Of a stretch of 64,000 nucleotides of DNA, positions 17,126 through 25,724 are shown one piece after another (position 1 is the first letter of the stretch; every line of letters begins with the position of its first letter). The notes beneath the pieces are model-generated. The model saw only the letters and a program-made list of their open reading frames with translations. It ran no database searches and had not been told where the DNA came from. The DNA is taken from positions 558,001 through 622,000 of the forward strand of contig NZ_CP007446.1 of NCBI RefSeq assembly GCF_000600005.1. Reading direction: 5' to 3'. A program made the translations under genes and the position numbers. The DNA is from Snodgrassella alvi wkB2 (GTDB lineage Bacteria > Pseudomonadota > Gammaproteobacteria > Burkholderiales > Neisseriaceae).

Positions 17126-17813
17126 AAATCTGGACAACCTGAATATCAATCATTCACTGGGCGGAGCAGCAGAATTTAACGCGGTTATTTCCAATCTGAT
17201 ATCTCGGGTTCAGACCGTGACCCTTGTCAAAGTGCTGGCGGTTTCAGGTACCGGCGTCAGTCCGGTGGGTGAAGTAAACGTACAGCCGCTGGTACAGATG
17301 CTTGACGGTGCCGGCAATGTCTACTCACCCGGCAGAATATTCAGCGTTCCGTATTTCCGCTTACAGGGCGGCAGCAATGCGGTTATCTGCGATCCGGTCG
17401 CAGGCGATATCGGTTTATGTGCTTTTGCCTCACGCGACATATCCGCAGTTAAGCGCAATAAAGCCGAATCCGCACCCGGCAGTCGCCGCCAGCATGACTG
17501 GAATGACGGGCTGTATATCGGCGGATTTTTAAACGGTACACCGCAGCAGTACATTAGTTTTTCAGACAGCGGCATAGTGATTCACTCACCGACCAGTATC
17601 ACGCTGGAGGCACCATCTATCAGCATGCAAGCTTCAGCGGTAACCACTACGACAGGCAGCTATGCGGTCAATGCTTTACAGACAGCGCAGTTTACCGGTG
17701 GCGGCGGTATCAGTGCTGATGGAGATGTTAAAGCCGGTTCAGTCAGTCTGCAAAATCACACTCACAAAGGCGTGACTACCGGCAACGGCAATACAGGGAA
17801 GCCCAATTCATGA
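17103..17813 (+). CDS. Baseplate spike protein (Gp138 / gpV-like)
   Basis: A 236-residue membrane-piercing spike. The OB-like N-terminal domain (to about 130) contains VNVQPLVQMLDGAGNVY and CDPVAGDIGLCAFASRDIS. A beta-helix follows (GIVIHSPTSITLEAPSISMQ). The tip NHTHKGVTTGNGNTGKP carries the His-x-His pair that binds iron in many spikes. ATGA overlap with the wedge gene. Confidence 0.88.
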   Translation: MQQSAEYENLDNLNINHSLGGAAEFNAVISNLISRVQTVTLVKVLAVSGTGVSPVGEVNVQPLVQMLDGAGNVYSPGRIFSVPYFRLQGGSNAVICDPVAGDIGLCAFASRDISAVKRNKAESAPGSRRQHDWNDGLYIGGFLNGTPQQYISFSDSGIVIHSPTSITLEAPSISMQASAVTTTTGSYAVNALQTAQFTGGGGISADGDVKAGSVSLQNHTHKGVTTGNGNTGKPNS

Positions 17814-18163
17814 AAACATTATTTTTAATGCCTGATACATGGGATTTGACGCTTGATGCAGAGGGCAACATTGCTGTTGCTGAAAGCACCTATCAGCAAG
17901 CGCAGGACATTGCCAGTGCCTGCCGTACCATGAAAGAAGATATGTATTTTAACCAGCAGGAGGGAATACCGTATTTAACGCGCATTCTAGGTAACGGACG
18001 CTATCTGCTGGCTTTATACCGCAAACATCTTCACGATGCCGCGCTAAGCGTCCCCGGAGTTGTTACAGCTCAGGCAGAGTTAATGCTTGACGGTGACCGG
18101 ATTATCCGCGGGCAGATTAAATTTACTAACAGCAATCATAAAACGGGGGTGATTGGTTTATGA
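17810..18163 (+). CDS. Baseplate wedge protein (gp25/gpW-like)
   Basis: A 117-residue wedge subunit. WDLTLDAEGNIAVAES, the QQAQDIASACRTMKEDMYF helix and GIPYLTRILG are typical of gp25-like proteins that start sheath assembly. It overlaps both the spike gene and the J gene by ATGA-type joins. Confidence 0.82.
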   Translation: MKTLFLMPDTWDLTLDAEGNIAVAESTYQQAQDIASACRTMKEDMYFNQQEGIPYLTRILGNGRYLLALYRKHLHDAALSVPGVVTAQAELMLDGDRIIRGQIKFTNSNHKTGVIGL

Positions 18164-19356
18164 GCATTCCACAATTACAGGTGACTGATAAGGGGATTAT
18201 TGCACCATCCACAGATGAGGTAATCAACGGCTTATGGGAACTGTTTAGAAATGCTTTCGGGCAGGACTTGAATACGGCCATGAACACACCGCAAGGGCAG
18301 TTAGTAACTTCTCTGGCCGCCATTATTACCGATGAGCGCAATCAGATGATAACCCTGTTAAATCAGTTCGACCCGCGTTATGCGCAGGGTATCTGGCAGG
18401 ACGGGCTGGGATATATTTATTTTATGACCCGTAAGCAGGCTACGCATTCCAGTGTAATGCTGGTGCTGAACGGGTTGGCTGGGGTGACCATTCCAGCCGG
18501 TACGATATTTAATGACGATAACGGCAATAAATGGCAGTTAACTAACGAAGCAACCATTACCCAAGACGGTAAAGTAAGCGTGCAGGCGCAGTGTGTATCT
18601 GCGGGCAGTATCAATGCCGCACCCGATACGATTACCAGTATCCCTAAAGCAATTACCGGCTTAGATCGGGTAACCAACCCATATGCAGCTGTTGCCGGTG
18701 TTGAAGAAGAAAGTCGTCTGGATTTTGAAAAACGCCGGCGGGCATCGGTAGCGATTAACAGCAAAAATACCAATGCCTCAACTTATGGTGCAGTGGCTGA
18801 TTTAGCCGATGTTAAAGATGTGTATGTTATCGACAACCCGACAGATGAGACTATACAGGTTGGTGCCACCAATTATCCGGTTATCCGTAACAGTATTCTG
18901 GTTTCCGTAGTAGGCGGAGATGATGAAACTATTGCCCGTACCATTTTGAACAAAGCCGGCTCGGGCTGTTCTTTTAATGGCAATACAGAATGCGTGATAG
19001 CGGATACAGAAAATTTCCCCGTCAGACCGCCGACATACACCGTAAAATTTTTACGACCGGCTTTTGTGCCGGTTTTTTTTCAGGTTATGGTTGATGATCC
19101 TGATTTGCTGTCATATCAGGATAGCGAAGCTGTAAAAGCGGCCATTATTACCGGTTTTACAACCGGACCCGCAAAGGCCGCAATCGGACAGCCGGTTATT
19201 GCTTCTAAATTCATCTGTCCGGTTGCTGCTGCTATTCCTCATTTAAGTGTAGTGTCCCTGCGGGTAAGTAAGGACGGTAAAAAATGGGCAGACATGCTCG
19301 AAATCGGCGTGGATGAATACCCGGCAGCCTCAATTTATCAGATTAAAATATCATGA
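18160..19356 (+). CDS. Baseplate J-like protein
   Basis: A 398-residue outer wedge component. It contains the J-family segments GVTIPAGTIFNDDNGNKWQL, VTNPYAAVAGVEEESRLDFE and RRRASVAINSKNTNASTYGA, the last being the usual signature that follows the E-x-D-x-x-F/L-R-R pattern. ATGA overlap at both ends places it in the baseplate operon. Confidence 0.9.
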   Translation: MSIPQLQVTDKGIIAPSTDEVINGLWELFRNAFGQDLNTAMNTPQGQLVTSLAAIITDERNQMITLLNQFDPRYAQGIWQDGLGYIYFMTRKQATHSSVMLVLNGLAGVTIPAGTIFNDDNGNKWQLTNEATITQDGKVSVQAQCVSAGSINAAPDTITSIPKAITGLDRVTNPYAAVAGVEEESRLDFEKRRRASVAINSKNTNASTYGAVADLADVKDVYVIDNPTDETIQVGATNYPVIRNSILVSVVGGDDETIARTILNKAGSGCSFNGNTECVIADTENFPVRPPTYTVKFLRPAFVPVFFQVMVDDPDLLSYQDSEAVKAAIITGFTTGPAKAAIGQPVIASKFICPVAAAIPHLSVVSLRVSKDGKKWADMLEIGVDEYPAASIYQIKIS

Positions 19357-19847
19357 AAAATATTCAAGACACTTTAATGTCACAGTATGCAAACAGTCCG
19401 GTTATCTGCAATCTGATTGACAGCATGAATGAATGCATAGACCCTGCCGGATCAATTGATGATTTTTACCGGCTGGCTTTCAATGTGAAAACTGCACAGA
19501 GTTTCGGGCTGGATATCTGGGGGCGGATTGTGGGGGTGAATCGCAATATCAGTATTCCGCCTGATGATATCGATACTTTCGGCTTTAAAACCAGTCCGCA
19601 GGCTTTCCAGCCATTTAACAGCTATCCGTTCAGTTCGGCAGGTGCACGGTTCAGTTCCTATCATTTATCGGATGAGCGTTTCCGCCTGCTTATTATGATT
19701 AAGGCGGCTGCCAATATTCTTCATGCAACAGCACCGAATATTAATAAATACCTGCGCATGATATTTCCTGAGAAGCGCGTGTATTTTTTAATTACCGGCC
19801 ACATGAAAGGGCGGTATTTTTTTGAATTTACGCCCAATAAATTTTAA
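19353..19847 (+). CDS. DUF2612 baseplate/tail-tip protein
   Basis: A 164-residue protein resembling DUF2612 or P2 gpI-like tail proteins: SIDDFYRLAFNVKTAQSFGL followed by DIWGRIVGVNRNI, then FRLLIMIKAAANILHATAPN. It follows gene J as gpI does in P2 and probably links the wedge to the fibre. A terminator follows. Confidence 0.75.
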   Translation: MKNIQDTLMSQYANSPVICNLIDSMNECIDPAGSIDDFYRLAFNVKTAQSFGLDIWGRIVGVNRNISIPPDDIDTFGFKTSPQAFQPFNSYPFSSAGARFSSYHLSDERFRLLIMIKAAANILHATAPNINKYLRMIFPEKRVYFLITGHMKGRYFFEFTPNKF

Positions 19848-19911
19848 AGGCATATTATCTATAACCTGCAATTATTACCGCGCCCGTCCGGCGTTTTAAT
19901 TGATTATCGTG

Positions 19912-19935
19912 AATCCCCGCCTGCGGGGATTTTTG
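19912..19935 (+). terminator. Intrinsic terminator before fibre gene
   Basis: AATCCCCGC pairs with GCGGGGATT (9 bp) around a very short loop, followed by TTTT. Confidence 0.78.
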
Positions 19936-19981
19936 GTTTTTCCGGAACAGGTTTTCAACCATTTAACCAGGGAAGTTTCGC

Positions 19982-21052
19982 ATGAGTAAAAATCCAGTAT
20001 TAATCCCGCAGGCATTTGCGGCTAACGGCAGTAAAAACAATATTCAGAACACCCGGCAGCCCGGACAAGATCCGGAGGATGCAACATGGAGCGACGGTTT
20101 TCCGAACGTAACCATGCAGCCGGTAGAATCGGGCGGCCTGCCTCCAAAGGGTATGGACTTTAACGGCATTCTTAACGCCTTATCCGCCACTATTGTACAT
20201 ATGCAGAAAGGCAATCTGTTCTATTTTGATAAAGCCTACTGTGATGCTTTTGGCGGGTATCAGAAAGGTGCGGTATTGCTGGCTGATGATGGCACGAAAG
20301 TTTTTATCTCAGTTGCAGATAAGAACACCAATAACCCTAATCAGAATCCCCAGTACTGGGAGGTTATTGCCGGCATAGGACTTAACGCTGTTACAGCCTC
20401 AAAATTACTTGATGGGCGCAATATCGGCGGGGTTTTCTTTGATGGTACACAGGACATAGATCTGCCCGGCGTGAATACCAGAGGTAACCAAGATACAACA
20501 GGCAATGCCGCAACTGCCACAAGGCTACAGAATGCAGTCTGTATTAATGGCATACCGTTTGACGGTAGCAAAGATATTAATGCCACGCCTGCCGGAGCTG
20601 TGCAGTTTTTCGCTATGGATACCGCACCTGTCGGCTGGTTAAAGGCTAATGGCGTAGCAGTATCACGCATATCATATGCCAGTCTGTATGCGGCTATTGG
20701 TACACGCTTCGGTGCAGGGGACGGGAAAACTACCTTTAACCTGCCGGATTTAAGAGGTGAGTTTTTACGCGCATATGATGAGGGTAGAGGCGTTGATGAT
20801 GGCAGGCAGTTGGGTACCACCCAGTCAGATACAGTACAGCGTATGACTGGTGAAATTGGTGATATCACTTTCGTGGGTAAGGATTATTCCAATGGTGTTT
20901 TTAGCAGAGAGAATGTGAGTACAGCAAAAATCGGAACGGTCACACCATTAACACTAAACTTTAAAGTTAAATTTGACAATGCGGAAGTAGCAAGAACATC
21001 AGCAGAAACACGACCACGCAATGTTGCACTGCTTGCCTGTATTAAAATTTAA
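19982..21052 (+). CDS. Tail fibre protein with tail-collar domain
   Basis: A 356-residue receptor-binding fibre. Residues 1-150 form a conserved attachment region (SKNPVLIPQAFAANGSKNNI, GGLPPKGMDFNGILNALSA). A phage tail-collar domain begins near 210, with TAPVGWLKANGVAVSR, YASLYAAIGTRFGAGDG and FNLPDLRGEFLRAYDEGRGV. The C-terminus RPRNVALLACIKI is the usual collar-fibre ending. It is shorter than most such fibres. Confidence 0.87.
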   Translation: MSKNPVLIPQAFAANGSKNNIQNTRQPGQDPEDATWSDGFPNVTMQPVESGGLPPKGMDFNGILNALSATIVHMQKGNLFYFDKAYCDAFGGYQKGAVLLADDGTKVFISVADKNTNNPNQNPQYWEVIAGIGLNAVTASKLLDGRNIGGVFFDGTQDIDLPGVNTRGNQDTTGNAATATRLQNAVCINGIPFDGSKDINATPAGAVQFFAMDTAPVGWLKANGVAVSRISYASLYAAIGTRFGAGDGKTTFNLPDLRGEFLRAYDEGRGVDDGRQLGTTQSDTVQRMTGEIGDITFVGKDYSNGVFSRENVSTAKIGTVTPLTLNFKVKFDNAEVARTSAETRPRNVALLACIKI

Positions 21053-21062
21053 GGAGTAATGA

Positions 21063-21704
21063 ATGAAAGAATATTCACCAACTATTCCCGTCTGCCAGCT
21101 GGACGAAAATAACTATTTTATCGGTATGACTATAGCGGATTTAGACCCTCTTAACACGGATGGTAATTACCTGATACCTTGGCTGTGCATCATCGCTGAT
21201 GAGCCTGAATTAAAAGCAGGCTATATTCCGCAATGGTTGGGCAACGTCTGGAAATATATTGAAGATCATCGCGGCGAAACCGTTTACAGCAAACAAACCG
21301 GCGAACGCATTCGCATATCTGAACTGGGAGTGCTACCGGATGATGTAACAACGCAGGCGCCATTACCCTATAGCGAATGGTTAGAAAAGGCAGAAACATG
21401 GATAGAAGTGTCTAATGCCGATGAATTGCGTCAGCTCGATAAAAGAAAAAATGCCGGTATGCTGAATCGCAGCCAGATATTAACTCAGATTGAGCTGGAG
21501 TACGGGAAAAATAAGGAAAAACTGGTGGAAATCGCTGAGCGAGAATTAACTGGTATTCATCTGATTAAAGTGCGTAATGCCATCATGGAAGCACAGACAT
21601 TCACACTGGAAAATGATGATATCTGGCAGTTTTTTACTGATACCTTGGATATTGATCAGGACAGGCTGTTCCGGCTATGGGAAGAAGCTAAAAGCAACTA
21701 TTAA
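21063..21704 (+). CDS. Tail fibre assembly-like protein
   Basis: A 213-residue protein directly after the fibre gene, where fibre chaperones sit. The middle segment WKYIEDHRGETVYSKQTGER followed by TQAPLPYSEWLEK is typical of tail fibre assembly proteins. The C-terminal half is charged and helical. A GGAGTAATGA ribosome site precedes ATG 21063. Confidence 0.68.
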   Translation: MKEYSPTIPVCQLDENNYFIGMTIADLDPLNTDGNYLIPWLCIIADEPELKAGYIPQWLGNVWKYIEDHRGETVYSKQTGERIRISELGVLPDDVTTQAPLPYSEWLEKAETWIEVSNADELRQLDKRKNAGMLNRSQILTQIELEYGKNKEKLVEIAERELTGIHLIKVRNAIMEAQTFTLENDDIWQFFTDTLDIDQDRLFRLWEEAKSNY

Positions 21705-21709
21705 CTGAT

Positions 21710-21733
21710 AACCGCTGAAAAGCGGTTTTTTTA
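21710..21733 (+). terminator. Intrinsic terminator after fibre genes
   Basis: AACCGCT-GAAA-AGCGGTT stem followed by a T-run. Confidence 0.85.
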
Positions 21734-21748
21734 CGGAGTAAATATGTC

Positions 21749-22225
21749 ATGACAAAAGTGATTAAATGGTTTTACTGGTTACTGGACTTCCGGTTTTTAC
21801 CGGACAGACTGCAAAACTGGCTGTTCGGTACCGGTACGCGAATAATCGAAGTACTGAACGGATTCGCTATGCTGGGTTTTGCGCTGGTGTTCGGCCTGCA
21901 TGGTGACGAGATAATTAAGGAGGATCTATACGGCAAATTCCCGCATTTATACCCTAAGGTGTTTGTGACCATTTTAATTGTGGTTGCCATCGGGCAGCTA
22001 TTTACTGCCTTTTGTCATTCCAGCCGCAGCAATATTCTTTCCGGTTGCTGCCTGTTATGGTCGGCACTGATCTGGTTTGTGATATCCGGAACATTTATCG
22101 CCGCCTATCCGCCACTGTCCACAGGCATGACTACCTATCCGCTGATTGCCATCATATGCGCACTGGTTGGCAGGAATCTGATTAAAAACACGCAACAGGC
22201 AGAAGATAAAAAAGGCGGGAAATAA
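21749..22225 (+). CDS. Phage membrane protein of the lysis region
   Basis: A 158-residue protein with about four hydrophobic helices (VLNGFAMLGFALVFGL, YPKVFVTILIVVAIGQLFTA, SGCCLLWSALIWFVISGTFI, TTYPLIAIICALVGRNLI). It overlaps the stop codon of its own operon partner, the holin-like gene. By position it could be a holin accessory or antiholin; no family is recognised. Confidence 0.6.
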   Translation: MTKVIKWFYWLLDFRFLPDRLQNWLFGTGTRIIEVLNGFAMLGFALVFGLHGDEIIKEDLYGKFPHLYPKVFVTILIVVAIGQLFTAFCHSSRSNILSGCCLLWSALIWFVISGTFIAAYPPLSTGMTTYPLIAIICALVGRNLIKNTQQAEDKKGGK

Positions 22226-22557
22226 TGAATGAAGTTTTTACACTGTCCAACTGTTTCGCCCTTGCTGGTGGCTTTCTCGGCTCACTGGTAGTGTCTGATT
22301 ACCGACGCTATGGCGTCATGCTCACTGTGACATTCATCATTATAGGCATGGTTTTTTCAGCCGCAGTAACAGAGTATTTCTTTACACAGGATCACCCGTG
22401 GCTGTTTGCCGGTGCTGGTGTGTTTGCCGGTATGGCCTCAAAATCTCTGTTAGACGCATTCAAAGCAACTGCGCCGAAGCTGGCTAAAAAACTGATTAAT
22501 GCTGTGTGTAACAGGGCAGAAAAGATAATCGGTGATACAGATGATAAGCATAAATAG
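22225..22557 (+). CDS. Probable holin
   Basis: A 110-residue protein with three hydrophobic segments (FALAGGFLGSLVVSDYRR, VMLTVTFIIIGMVFSAAVTE, WLFAGAGVFAGMASKSLLDA) and a charged C-terminal tail (KIIGDTDDKHK), as expected for a class I-like holin that opens the inner membrane. It is one base from the preceding membrane protein gene. The endolysin it would serve, downstream, is broken. Confidence 0.65.
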   Translation: MNEVFTLSNCFALAGGFLGSLVVSDYRRYGVMLTVTFIIIGMVFSAAVTEYFFTQDHPWLFAGAGVFAGMASKSLLDAFKATAPKLAKKLINAVCNRAEKIIGDTDDKHK

Positions 22558-22696
22558 TGATTTGATTGTAGTTTTTTGATTATTTAACTGATTTAAGCCA
22601 GCTAAATGCCAGCTTTTCTATTTGGAGCGCTGGTGCCATTGATACAGTTGTAACTATAGATGATGTGAAAAAATCATCTATATGAAAATTAACTAC

Positions 22697-22743
22697 TTGT
22701 TGTATATTTAAAATATAAATATAATATATTTACAACTAAGGGG
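22697..22743 (+). promoter_or_regulatory. brnTA promoter and likely operator
   Basis: TTGTTG (22697-22702), 17 bases, TATAAT (22720-22725), then AAGGGG as ribosome site. The stretch from GTTGTATAT to ATTTACAAC forms an imperfect inverted repeat across the promoter, a likely BrnA autoregulation site. Confidence 0.6.
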
Positions 22744-22748
22744 ATAAA

Positions 22749-23030
22749 ATGATTAATGGTTTTGAATGGAATCAGGAAAAAGCAGCAAGCAATATCCAAA
22801 AGCACGGTGTATCATTTGATGAAGCTGTTACGGTATTTTGGGACGAAAATGCTTTAATAATTAATGATCCGGATCATTCCGAAGATGAAGACCGTTTCAT
22901 ATTGCTAGGGATGAGTGAGAATTTACGTGTATTAGTGGTTATTCATTGTGAAAGAGGTAATACAATCCGTTTGATTTCAGCAAGGACAGCCACCAAGCAA
23001 GAACGCAAACAATACGAGGCACATTTATGA
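22749..23030 (+). CDS. brnT: BrnT-type toxin
   Basis: A 93-residue ribonuclease toxin of a type II toxin-antitoxin pair. The family motifs are all present: FEWNQEKAASNIQKHGVSFD, EAVTVFWDE, the DPDHSEDEDRFILLGMS core and IRLISARTATKQERKQYE. It overlaps the antitoxin gene by ATGA, in the usual toxin-first brnTA order. It sits between the holin and the broken endolysin of the prophage. Confidence 0.93.
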   Translation: MINGFEWNQEKAASNIQKHGVSFDEAVTVFWDENALIINDPDHSEDEDRFILLGMSENLRVLVVIHCERGNTIRLISARTATKQERKQYEAHL

Positions 23031-23239
23031 AAAAAGAGTACGATTTTAGTCAAGCAAAACGCAATCCGTATTCCGGACAGTTAAAGAAAACAATCACTAT
23101 TCGGATTGATGAAGATAGTATTACTTATTTCAAAGATATGGCTGATGAAACCGGATTACCGTATCAGGTTTTAATGAATATGTATTTAAAAGATTGCGCC
23201 GAAAATAAGCGTAAGCTTGATATTAAATGGACTAAGTGA
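23027..23239 (+). CDS. brnA: BrnA-type antitoxin
   Basis: A 70-residue ribbon-helix-helix antitoxin: KKTITIRIDEDSITYFKDMA followed by TGLPYQVLMNMYLKDCAENK. It binds BrnT and normally represses the operon. A strong terminator follows. Confidence 0.9.
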   Translation: MKKEYDFSQAKRNPYSGQLKKTITIRIDEDSITYFKDMADETGLPYQVLMNMYLKDCAENKRKLDIKWTK

Positions 23240-23256
23240 GTTTTTGTGAATTGAAT

Positions 23257-23283
23257 AAGCTGCCAGTAGGCAGCTTTTTTTAT
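23257..23283 (+). terminator. Intrinsic terminator after brnTA
   Basis: AAGCTGCC-AGTA-GGCAGCTT stem (8 bp) followed by TTTTTTA. A second hairpin, CCCTCAA pairing with TTGAGGG, lies at about 23297-23323. Confidence 0.85.
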
Positions 23284-23430
23284 GTCAAAAAAAATACCCT
23301 CAAGACGGAGGAGTTTTTGAGGGCTTTAAATTAATTAAAGGGGATTAAATTTAATAATACATTAATAAATGTAAATAGTCTATACATAGCAGCCGTTCTG
23401 ACTGCTTTTTTTATTTATGAAAGGTTTGAT

Positions 23431-23852
23431 ATGTACAAATTAGGCAGTCGTTCTCTGAACAATTTACGCGACGTTGATGCCAATCTGGTTAAGGTCGTTA
23501 AGCGAGCCATTGAAATCTCTAAGCAGGATTTTACCGTTATTGAGGAGAAAAGAAGTAAGGAACAGTGTTTCATCAATTACGGTAAAGGGCGTACACCTAA
23601 TGAATGCGTGAAAAAGGGAGTTGATCCGAAATACGCGCGGCCGAATGAAAAAAAAGTGACTTGGGTAAGTACACCGCTGGCGAGTAAGCATGCAACAGGG
23701 CGCGCAGTGGATATTTATCCGTACCCTATCAATAGGAAAGATAACGACCCGAAGATTCGCTGCAATTAATGAAGCCATGCAACAGGCAGCCAAGGAGCTG
23801 GGCGAAAAAAATCAACTGGGGCGGCAACATTTATCAAGGTATTGCCATTTAA
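23431..23852 (+). pseudogene. Broken phage endolysin (M15 / L-Ala-D-Glu peptidase type)
   Basis: The first frame reads YKLGSRSLNNLRDVDANLVK, the usual start of phage M15 endopeptidases, through SKHATGRAVDIYP, which holds the zinc-site His and Asp, then ends at 23769. The next part continues in another frame (RFAAINEAMQQAAKELG). A third frame gives INWGGNIYQGIAI and a stop at 23850-23852. Two frameshifts are needed. The usual final Pro-His-Phe zinc motif is missing, so the enzyme is almost surely inactive. Confidence 0.8.
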
Positions 23853-23978
23853 TATGTGCGAATTTTGATGTCCTCCACACTATAAATGACTAGGTTTTCG
23901 GCTATTTAGATAAAATAGCAATTTAATGTAATAATCTCTCTCTTTTTCTTTTCTTGCAATTTAAAACATAAATTTATG

Positions 23979-24677
23979 TTATAGCAAAACTGACCACCAA
24001 AATATTTTTCCAATAACAGTAATTGCTCCTGTATCAACCTCTTCATCAGGATATGAGTTAAAATTATAACTTTGTATCAGAATTTTGTTGCCAGGTCGTC
24101 TTTTTAGGATTTTGATACATAATAAACCGTCATGATTAATTGCGTATAATTTACCATCTTTAATCTGAGTATTACTCGTATTGATTCCAACAATTGCTCC
24201 ATCTGGAATAGCTGGTTCCATACTATCATTATCAGCCACAATACATACTAAACATCTTAGATCAATACCTTTTTGATTTAACATTGTTCGTGAAAAGCGC
24301 ATTTTCATATTATTAAAATTTTGTATATCTGATACAAATCCGTTACCTGCGCTTAAAATATTATCCGTATAAAAAGGAACTTCAATCTCATCATTCCCCA
24401 ATGGGCATGATTCGTCATATATATATCTGGGTGCTCCTAGATGAAAGGCATTTGATTGATTAATTTTGATTTTATTGTCTTCTTCTTTAGCTAACCAACC
24501 TGATGGTAGATTTAAAGTTCGTTCTATATGTAAAGCCAAAACGTCGCCAACAGCCCTGCGATTAGTTACCCATTGATTAACTTGAGCCGGAGATCTTTTA
24601 ATTGCCTCTGCAAATTTTACTTGGCTTCCGTTGAATGAATTATTTATTAAATACAATATTTTATCTCGTCTATCCAT
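23979..24677 (-). CDS. CI-like phage repressor, S24 peptidase (intact)
   Basis: A 232-residue repressor. The N-terminal helix-turn-helix covers about 8-55 (SQVKFAEAIKRSPAQVNQWV). The C-terminal LexA-like domain has the Ala110-Gly111 cleavage bond in LSAGNG, catalytic Ser152 in DNDSMEP and catalytic Lys189 in CIKILKRR. It should therefore be able to cleave itself upon RecA activation. Transcribed opposite to the late genes. Confidence 0.88.
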   Translation of the reverse strand: MDRRDKILYLINNSFNGSQVKFAEAIKRSPAQVNQWVTNRRAVGDVLALHIERTLNLPSGWLAKEEDNKIKINQSNAFHLGAPRYIYDESCPLGNDEIEVPFYTDNILSAGNGFVSDIQNFNNMKMRFSRTMLNQKGIDLRCLVCIVADNDSMEPAIPDGAIVGINTSNTQIKDGKLYAINHDGLLCIKILKRRPGNKILIQSYNFNSYPDEEVDTGAITVIGKIFWWSVLL

Positions 24678-24940
24678 TTTTAAATCCTAATATTAGAGTT
24701 GTGAATTATAGTTAATTGTAAAATCTATTGTTTACCTAGAAATTGATCAGCTGTGTAACATTTAGAATTAATTAGTTTTTCTGCCAAGTTTATTATGGTT
24801 GCTTGGAATGTATACTATAGAGATTTAGATGTCCTTCAAACAAAAAACACCGGTAAACAGCTGCCGGTATTTACATGCAAAAATACTGTGTTAATACGGC
24901 TGAAATCATTTAAATAATGAAAATAAACTGTTAATTTAAA

Positions 24941-25661
24941 TTATATATCAAAAAAATCTAAAGGTAATGCTTTCCAAAATTTACCGTGAATTATTAATCG
25001 ATCTAAATCATCTGGTGCAATATCAAAATCTGTATATGAATAAAGTTTATTATCAGATATTACATTGATTACCCCCGATTTCCCTCTTGCTAGTCTTTTA
25101 ATATAGGTATAACCATCAAATGTTATAAGATAAACTCCGTTATCTTGAAATTTATCTATATCAGTTTTAATGAATGTTATGGAGAGTCTGGGTATAGTAG
25201 ATTCCATTAAATCCCCGTCAGGAGGCATAAGCTAAACACTTTGTAAATTTGTTGTGCCCAATAGCTTTATAATAGCATCGTTAGGAATCTCAACTGTCCT
25301 AAGAAGTACTGTACTGGAAATTCAGAAATTATGGTTCCTTGACCGCAAAAAGCACTCCTATCATATAATTTCAGGATTGTAGAATTGCTATTTACTGTTT
25401 CCAATGTGCTTGATTTTTGAGCTAATGAATCAGTGTCATTTGTTTTATATTTTGGACCTGTTCCATCTGCTAACCATTGAGCTGAAAAAGCTGTATTTTT
25501 TGACAGTTCTAACAAAGGTTTTTTACCAAGCCTGTATTACCATTAAACCATTGATTAACCAATTCTTTACTAAACTTAGCAAGATTGGCTAGTTCGATTT
25601 GTTTGCTGAGCCCACACTCAGCCATTAATTCTATTAAACGATCTCTTAGTGTACTAGGCAT
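24941..25661 (-). pseudogene. Broken second S24-type repressor
   Basis: Starting at 25661, the helix-turn-helix reads STLRDRLIELMAECGLSKQI then KELVNQWFNGNTGL. A frameshift leads to LLELSKNTAFSAQWLADGTG (about 25515 down), then the frame is lost again near 25300. The S24 C-terminal part resumes as LMESTIPRLSITFIKTDIDK and YLITFDGYTYIKRLARGKSG and ends at 24941. At least two frameshifts; the Ser-nucleophile region is not cleanly readable. Confidence 0.75.
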
Positions 25662-25724
25662 TTTATTTGTAATAAATATCGATAGAAAGTTTTATTATAA
25701 TTTATTCTTAAATAGATCTACGCA

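Noticed and set aside
23297-23323. Possible attachment site or riboswitch between brnA and the endolysin
   Set aside because: It is only a short CCCTCAA/TTGAGGG hairpin with no wider structure; most likely a terminator-type element.
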